Assembly: GCA_028748945.1 (NCBI GenBank)
Contig: JAQTOL010000076.1
Location: 1 to 10,217 of the forward strand
Length of the DNA: 10,217 bases
From: Paludibacter sp.
GTDB lineage: Bacteria; Bacteroidota; Bacteroidia; Bacteroidales; Paludibacteraceae
Direction of reading: 5' to 3'
Shown here: piece by piece, positions 6,158 to 10,217 of the stretch
Numbering within the stretch: the first letter of the stretch is position 1
Layout of the letters: each line of letters opens with the position of its first letter
The notes under the pieces: generated by a model
What the model saw: only the letters and a program-made list of their open reading frames with translations
Told to the model about the DNA's origin: nothing
Database searches by the model: none
Translations under genes and position numbers: made by a program

Positions 6158-7438
6158 TTAATTCGCTAGTTTATCCGCATTGGAAAGCAAATAAGCTTCA
6201 GCTTCAACGCTCCAGAGTCCTTTATTTTTATCGCAAATTGTTGCCAGTTGTTTGAAAACCGGATTTGTTTCACCCAATTTTCCGAATTCGGAAATTGGAG
6301 TCAACGGTAAAGTAATATGCGTATAAATAAGTTTTTTACCTCCCGGAATTTCCGGTAAATGATTGGTCGCCTCAATTACAGCATTCAATCCTCCGATATG
6401 TGTCACCAATCCGGCAGGATCAAGTCCAATGCTCATCATTTCAAGAGCTTCCACCATATCGTCTGTGTTCCCGCCACTGGTCCCGACCACATGTGTGTAT
6501 GCATAATGTACATTGTAAAAGTTAAACATGGCACTGAATTTCGGATCGCCCGGACCGGCAAAGAAATTCATACAACCATCAAATGCAAGTATCGCATCGC
6601 CCTGTTCGACAACAGGTTTTACAGGGGCAAATACAAATACATCATCGTAACCGTTTCCACCACTGATAGCTTTAAGCTCTTCAACAGGATTTTCCATACT
6701 TCCTGTATTTACATATCGTAAATCGATTCCACGTGATGCAGCAAATTCTACGCTGTAAAAAGTGGCTGCACGGTCGAGGCGGGTTTGATCCACGTCGGTT
6801 ACCACACAAAGCGAAGGACGTCGATCTTCGCGGAGAAGAACGTAATTTATTGCAGCCAGTCCCATTGGACCAACTCCTGCCAGTATCGCCATTTTTCCAC
6901 CATTTACAATTTCCATGTTGTGAACGTAACTTCCGGGATTGGTGTGATAATTGGCATGCATAGCACCGATGACGCACGAAAGTGGTTCTGCCAGTGAAGC
7001 AGGATAAAATCCTTCTCCCTTGTAAGCAAGCAGACAATTTTTTTCCATCACTTCATTTGGAATAATTACGTAAGTGGCATCACCACCAATGTACCGGTAA
7101 CTATAACCCGGAGCACTTAGTATACCCACCGGACCATCTTCGTAATACAAGGCCGGTTGAATGGAAAATTTATCACCGGCTTTGAATTTACTTGCCCATT
7201 TTGATCCGACTTCCACCAGTTCTCCGGCGAATTCGTGCCCGATGATGATGGGTTTTTCAGCCACATCATTTGGGATGCGCTTGTGGTCGGTTCCCTGGCT
7301 TGATGCTTTGTACGAGGACATGCATAACGAGTCGGAAACTACTTTGGCTAATATTTCATTGTCTTTAATCTGCGGCAATTCGAACTCTTCTAACCGAAGG
7401 TCTTTTTTGCCATATAAACGGATTGCTTTTGTTTTCAT
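6158..7438 (-). CDS. SorE-like zinc-dependent sugar (phosphate) dehydrogenase
   Basis: The 426-residue product is a medium-chain dehydrogenase. Its GroES-like N-terminal domain carries the catalytic zinc ligands: C39 in SDSLCMSS, H68-E69 in GHEFAG, and E151 in AEPLSC. The Rossmann domain begins AILAGVGPMGLAA (184-196, GxGxxG) and has VVTDVD at the end of the second strand, which favours NAD(H). The four-cysteine structural zinc loop is absent, and the protein is longer than a typical 350-residue alcohol dehydrogenase. The size and the SLCMSSYKA start resemble L-sorbose 1-phosphate reductase (SorE) and its Bacteroidota relatives. It probably interconverts a ketose or ketose phosphate with a polyol (phosphate). 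The ATG at 7438 is preferred; an in-frame TTG at 7453 lies in a repeat array. The four-helix gene with its repeats separates it from the upstream aldolase fusion, and the tandem aldolase follows downstream. Substrate specificity is inferred. Confidence 0.85.
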   Translation of the reverse strand: MKTKAIRLYGKKDLRLEEFELPQIKDNEILAKVVSDSLCMSSYKASSQGTDHKRIPNDVAEKPIIIGHEFAGELVEVGSKWASKFKAGDKFSIQPALYYEDGPVGILSAPGYSYRYIGGDATYVIIPNEVMEKNCLLAYKGEGFYPASLAEPLSCVIGAMHANYHTNPGSYVHNMEIVNGGKMAILAGVGPMGLAAINYVLLREDRRPSLCVVTDVDQTRLDRAATFYSVEFAASRGIDLRYVNTGSMENPVEELKAISGGNGYDDVFVFAPVKPVVEQGDAILAFDGCMNFFAGPGDPKFSAMFNFYNVHYAYTHVVGTSGGNTDDMVEALEMMSIGLDPAGLVTHIGGLNAVIEATNHLPEIPGGKKLIYTHITLPLTPISEFGKLGETNPVFKQLATICDKNKGLWSVEAEAYLLSNADKLAN

Positions 7439-7444
7439 TATTTT

Positions 7445-7477
7445 GAGAGTCAAGAGTCAAGAACCAAGAATCAAGAC
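7445..7477 (+). repeat. 7-base repeat array, left copy
   Basis: After GA come four units, GAGTCAA, GAGTCAA, GAACCAA, GAATCAA, and then GAC. It begins 6 bases from the dehydrogenase start codon and so forms that gene's mRNA leader. It is inverted relative to the copies at 7569-7594 and 7952-7984. Confidence 0.8.
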
Positions 7478-7568
7478 GGTGTTGTTTGATATTGGATCCT
7501 GCTCTGGTTAATTGTTTGATTAATTGTATTCTAAATATTGATTTTATACATAAAACTCTGATGAAACC

Positions 7569-7594
7569 TGTCTTGATTCTTGGCTCCTGAGTCT
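7569..7594 (-). repeat. 7-base repeat array, inner copy
   Basis: On the minus strand this reads AGACTCAG GAGCCAA GAATCAA GACA, three diverged units. It overlaps the stop codon of the four-helix gene. With the inverted left copy at 7445-7477 it can form a long imperfect stem (about 21 of 24 positions) around a spacer of roughly 90 AT-rich bases in which I see no other feature. Confidence 0.75.
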
Positions 7595-7943
7595 AATTTA
7601 ATTTATCTTTGAAACCTATTATCATTTTTTGCAGTTCTGCCAGTTTTTCTTGCAACAGATTATATTGTCCCTGCTCAATATACGACAGATTGAGTGAAAC
7701 AAGTAATTCTGTTTCTAATTCAAATGTCGAACCTAGAGAGATTTCAAGAAATCGGGCAAAATCTTTGTTGCTCGATTTTGCTGAACCTTCCGATATATTT
7801 GTAGGGACTGAAACAGCAGCTCTTTGTAACTGAGAAACAAGTCCAAAACGCTCATTACTTGGAAAGGTGTTTGTTACTTTATAAATCTCAGTAACAAAAT
7901 CAACCGATTTAATCCAGACAGATAATTTTTTGAAATTGTGCAT
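7593..7943 (-). CDS. Four-helix-bundle protein (S23/IVP family)
   Basis: The 116-residue product matches the family first known from intervening sequences in 23S rRNA genes. It opens with FKKLSVWIKSVDFVTEIYKVT (residues 4-24), has the FPSNERFGLVSQLQRAAVSVPTNISEG block (27-53, the most conserved family segment), then the helix SNKDFARFLEISLGSTFELETELL (58-81) and a long final helix of E, L, Q and K residues. The fold is a four-helix bundle that forms pentamers and has a basic surface; the same fold occurs in the Avd accessory protein of diversity-generating retroelements. Its cellular role in Bacteroidota is unknown. No reverse transcriptase or rRNA gene is nearby. It interrupts a sugar operon, starts 8 bases from one repeat array (7952-7984), and its stop codon lies within another (7569-7594). 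The gene is complete, not truncated. No Shine-Dalgarno sequence is visible before the ATG. Confidence 0.9.
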   Translation of the reverse strand: MHNFKKLSVWIKSVDFVTEIYKVTNTFPSNERFGLVSQLQRAAVSVPTNISEGSAKSSNKDFARFLEISLGSTFELETELLVSLNLSYIEQGQYNLLQEKLAELQKMIIGFKDKLN

Positions 7944-7951
7944 AATCTCAT

Positions 7952-7984
7952 TGTCTTGATTCTTGACTCTTGGTTCTTGACTCT
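7952..7984 (-). repeat. 7-base repeat array, right copy
   Basis: On the minus strand this reads A GAGTCAA GAACCAA GAGTCAA GAATCAA GACA, four units. It fills the space between the fusion enzyme's stop codon (TAG at 7983-7985, which it overlaps) and the four-helix ATG. It uses the same units as the left copy with the middle two in swapped order. Confidence 0.8.
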
Positions 7985-9971
7985 ACGATAGCATCACCTG
8001 CCCACCGGTAATAGGCAATGCCTGTCCGGTTTCGCCGCATTGTTCCATCAGATACAAAGCTCCTTTGGTAACATCTTCGGGTGAACATCCTTTTTGCAGA
8101 GGAACCTGTGCCAGATAAAACGCTTTCACGTCGTCTATAGTTTTAGCACCCGGTACCTTTCCTGCATTTAAATACTGTACAAAGAGTCCGTTATCCGGAT
8201 CACTCCACAGCGGACCTTCGTAAAAATTTCCGGGACAAATGGAGTTTACCTTGATACGGAATGGTGCCAATTCCAATGCAAAAGATTGGGTCAGACCCAC
8301 TCCTCCAAATTTCCCACCGGCATAGGCAAAGTTCGCTTTACTGCCACGCAATCCCGATTTGGAATTAATCTGAATGATATCGGCATAATACTGAGGTGCA
8401 AATTTTGTTTGCAACTTCATCACCTTGCTGACTACTTTTGTACAATAAAAATATGCATTGTAGTTTATTTTCGTTACGAAGTCAAAGTTTTCGGGAGTCA
8501 TATCGTCAAGTCCTCCTGCGCGAAGTACGCCTGCATTGCTGATAAAGGCATCGATAGCCCCAAAGTTGCAAATGGTTTCGTGAACCAGGTTCTCAATACT
8601 CGGAATTTCGCTTACGTTGGTTTTTACAAAGATGGCACGATTACTTTTTGTCAGTGTATTGAAATGTTCCACCGTTGCCACACCGACTGTTTCATTCATA
8701 TCGGCCACTACGATATTGGCACCTTCCAGTAATAAACATCTTGCTATTCCTTCGCCAAATCCCTGGGCAGCTCCGGTTACGATGATGGTTTTATTTTCGG
8801 CACGACCTTTTGAAGCTCCTGCTGCCACACTGCGACGGTAGTTTTCCACTTCCCAGTTGTCAATAAAATCGATTTGTGTTTGTGTCATTGGATGTGGACC
8901 ACCAAACGATTCGGACAAATAGGCTATCTTCATAGCATCTTCAAAAACATCCAACAGAATATCACATTGGGCTGCATTAGCACCTGCAGCAACCAGGCCG
9001 ATACCTTTTATCAGGAAAATCTTTGGCTGATAACCAAACTTAGTGGTAAATGCAGGAATTTGTTTCGCTGCTTCGGCCAACACAGCTTCCGGTTCTTCGT
9101 CGTTAAGGAAAATATAATTCGATTTACAATAGACAATAGCATCAGGCGTAAATGGTTTGGCAATTTTTGCCTGATTTTCTTCACTGTCGCAGAAGTATTT
9201 TATCAGTTCGTTTTTGCGGACTTTCAATGTTTTCAAACCATCTTTTGAAAGCATCATGCGAATACCCGGAAGGATTTGTTCCGTACAACTACAAGTAGCG
9301 CGAGGTTCTGCAAGCTTAGTGAGGGGGTGACTCAAAGTCAACTTCTCACTGTTAGCTACGGCTTTATCAAGCGTATCCAGAATTTTGGTATAAAGCACTT
9401 TGATTTCTTCAATGCTGTTTGCACCGACAAAAATACCATGGTTTTGCAACCAGATAACGGCAGGTTCAGCTCCATCTTCGGCGCGAAAAGCTTTGATAGC
9501 ATCTTCCACTTTTTTGAACAATACGTAACCCGGATCGGTGTATTCGATATACAATGCCTTTGCTCCGAACAATTTTTTCAAATCACTTTCTGCATTAACG
9601 GCACACATCAACCCGTTGACAGTGGTTGGGTGTAAATGCACCACAAAGGCAAAGTCAATCACGTTATGCATGGATGTTTCCACCGACGGACGTTTGCCTT
9701 TGCTCAATGTTGCAGCTGCCAGATCGTTTTTCACTTCTTCTTCACGTTCGGCTGCATTGCTGCTGTATATTTTGTCGGACATGAGGTTCAGTTTGGATCT
9801 GTCCAGCACAGCAAAACCGTCTTCGGTAATGGTTGCCAGTGAAGAACCGCTGGCTTTCACCCAGATTTTTTCTTCGTTTTTGTACGAGGTGTTTCCTCCG
9901 CCTGCAATCACGAAACGGCTGTCGCGGCCGTAGAATTGCGATATTGTTATTAAATCATCAAGTTCTTTCAT
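7983..9971 (-). CDS. Bifunctional class II aldolase / short-chain dehydrogenase
   Basis: The 662-residue fusion has an N-terminal class II aldolase domain (about 1-240) with the GGGNTS loop (24-29), the catalytic-type Glu in PSVETSMH (E99), and zinc ligands in VVHLHP (H112, H114) and QNHG (H178). A linker domain (about 240-385) follows. The C-terminal short-chain dehydrogenase domain (about 390-662) has TGAAQGFGEG (399-408), VVAD with an Asp favouring NAD (D424), SNAG (478-481), and a catalytic triad of S537, Y550 and K554 (YAGGK). Relatives include RhaEW/YuxG proteins, in which rhamnulose 1-phosphate is cleaved to DHAP and L-lactaldehyde and the aldehyde is oxidised to lactate. The length and domain order fit. 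All catalytic residues are present, so both halves should be active. The ATG at 9971 is close to repeat copy 2. Rhamnose itself is inference; fucose-type or other deoxyketose phosphates are possible. Confidence 0.9.
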   Translation of the reverse strand: MKELDDLITISQFYGRDSRFVIAGGGNTSYKNEEKIWVKASGSSLATITEDGFAVLDRSKLNLMSDKIYSSNAAEREEEVKNDLAAATLSKGKRPSVETSMHNVIDFAFVVHLHPTTVNGLMCAVNAESDLKKLFGAKALYIEYTDPGYVLFKKVEDAIKAFRAEDGAEPAVIWLQNHGIFVGANSIEEIKVLYTKILDTLDKAVANSEKLTLSHPLTKLAEPRATCSCTEQILPGIRMMLSKDGLKTLKVRKNELIKYFCDSEENQAKIAKPFTPDAIVYCKSNYIFLNDEEPEAVLAEAAKQIPAFTTKFGYQPKIFLIKGIGLVAAGANAAQCDILLDVFEDAMKIAYLSESFGGPHPMTQTQIDFIDNWEVENYRRSVAAGASKGRAENKTIIVTGAAQGFGEGIARCLLLEGANIVVADMNETVGVATVEHFNTLTKSNRAIFVKTNVSEIPSIENLVHETICNFGAIDAFISNAGVLRAGGLDDMTPENFDFVTKINYNAYFYCTKVVSKVMKLQTKFAPQYYADIIQINSKSGLRGSKANFAYAGGKFGGVGLTQSFALELAPFRIKVNSICPGNFYEGPLWSDPDNGLFVQYLNAGKVPGAKTIDDVKAFYLAQVPLQKGCSPEDVTKGALYLMEQCGETGQALPITGGQVMLS

Positions 9972-9981
9972 AATAATACGA

Positions 9982-10135
9982 CCCCTAGCCCCTAAAGGGG
10001 AACTAAATTACTTTCGTCTCTGAAATTAATTCTTCAAGGGAATTTTGATTAATGCTAAATTGAATTTCTATTATTAAACTACAAAAAAGGAATTATGAAT
10101 ATGAACTTGCATAATTCCCCTTTAGGGGCTAGGGG
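9982..10135. repeat. MITE-like palindromic element, copy 2
   Basis: The ends at 9982-10002 and 10115-10135 are perfect 21-bp inverted repeats built from CCCCTAG, CCCCTAAAGGGG and AA. An internal hairpin, GGAATTATG (10089-10097) and CATAATTCC (10110-10118) with a 12-base loop, overlaps the right end. The hairpin and about 38 surrounding bases match copy 1 at roughly 34 positions, and the stretch after the left end (GGGGAACTA then ACTTTYGT) matches too. The middle 65-80 bases differ between copies. It fills the gap between the fusion enzyme's ATG and the preceding gene, whose stop codon it supplies. It encodes no protein. It could be a non-autonomous transposable element or a REP-like mRNA element. 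Confidence 0.85.
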
Positions 10136-10217
10136 TTTATTAATTCGTCTCCCAATTTAATAAACTCCTCCCTTTTGCTTCTATCGGCTTGCCCATTTGC
10201 ATCCACATACCCTCGCA
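10129..10217 (-). CDS. C-terminal tail of an unidentified protein, cut by the window edge
   Basis: One minus-strand frame entering from the right edge is open for about 28 codons (RGYVDANGQADRSKREEF, then IKLGDELINP) before a TAG. Its charged, helical composition looks like real protein, unlike the frame that stops after 11 codons and better than the other that stays open to TAA near 10140. The stop and last codons (AAC CCC TAG) fall in the inverted end of repeat copy 2, so the last residues may have been set by the insertion. Position directly upstream of the aldolase-dehydrogenase fusion suggests a sugar isomerase or kinase of the same operon, but the fragment is too short for me to identify. 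Confidence 0.55.
   Translation of the reverse strand, partial: RGYVDANGQADRSKREEFIKLGDELINP

Larger units (their letters stand above)
7445..7984 (-). mobile_element. Putative repeat-bounded insertion carrying a four-helix-bundle gene
   Basis: About 540 bases between the aldolase-dehydrogenase fusion and the SorE-like dehydrogenase are bounded by inverted 7-base repeat arrays (7445-7477 and 7952-7984, matching at about 27 of 31 positions once inverted). They contain a third array copy and one S23-type ORF. The block sits inside what is otherwise a tight catabolic operon. No transposase and no target-site duplication were recognised, so mobility is inferred from the bounded structure only. Confidence 0.4.

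Noticed and set aside
7439..7453. TTG start giving a 431-residue dehydrogenase
   Set aside because: It begins inside a heptamer array; the ATG at 7438 (MKTKAIRLYG) starts the family's first strand.
7445..7984. CRISPR array or diversity-generating retroelement
   Set aside because: The repeats are contiguous 7-base units without spacers, and no Cas, reverse transcriptase or template repeat is present.
8286..8732. Long plus-strand open frame opposite the aldolase-dehydrogenase fusion
   Set aside because: It is a shadow: the cysteine- and histidine-rich product has no recognisable family and the minus frame has intact motifs throughout.

Overview
The window looks like chromosomal DNA from a member of the Bacteroidota, probably in or near the Bacteroidales/Marinilabiliales. 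Three things support this. The CotH-like protein ends in a type IX secretion (Por) sorting domain. The starts lack clear Shine-Dalgarno sequences but have TAnnTTTG-type promoter -7 boxes. The intergenic spaces are filled with CCCCTAAAGGGG repeats and with a short four-helix-bundle (S23/IVP) gene. No rRNA, tRNA, CRISPR array, transposase or phage gene was seen. The genus assignment is inference.

Left part (1-3900). A minus-strand gene encodes a secreted CotH-kinase-fold / ricin-type lectin / T9SS-sorted protein (20-2038). It diverges across a 311-base promoter region, which holds a perfect 9-bp palindrome, from a plus-strand prohibitin-like SPFH membrane protein (2350-3252). A clear intrinsic terminator follows. 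Then comes a small, predicted cytoplasmic protein of unknown function (3341-3889) with its own -7 box.

Right part (3904-10217). All genes are on the minus strand and read right to left: the C-terminal tail of an unidentified protein entering from the right edge; a 662-residue class II aldolase fused to a short-chain dehydrogenase; a four-helix-bundle gene; a SorE-like zinc dehydrogenase; a protein with tandem class II aldolase domains, the second stripped of its metal ligands; and a short lipoate-protein ligase. The aldolase/dehydrogenase genes look like a sugar or deoxysugar breakdown operon. The fusion enzyme would cleave a ketose 1-phosphate and oxidise the resulting aldehyde, as in rhamnulose 1-phosphate/lactaldehyde metabolism. 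The SorE-like dehydrogenase and the second aldolase suggest a second, related substrate. The true substrate cannot be read from this sequence.

The most unusual aspect is the spaces between these minus-strand genes. Two are almost wholly occupied by copies of one about 155-160 bp palindromic, MITE-like element (4644-4805 and 9982-10135). The others carry arrays of a 7-base unit (GARYCAA). Three such arrays bracket the four-helix-bundle gene in inverted orientation, so in mRNA this ORF would sit in a stem-loop much like the S23 intervening sequences of 23S rRNA. Several stop codons lie in, or within a few bases of, these repeats.
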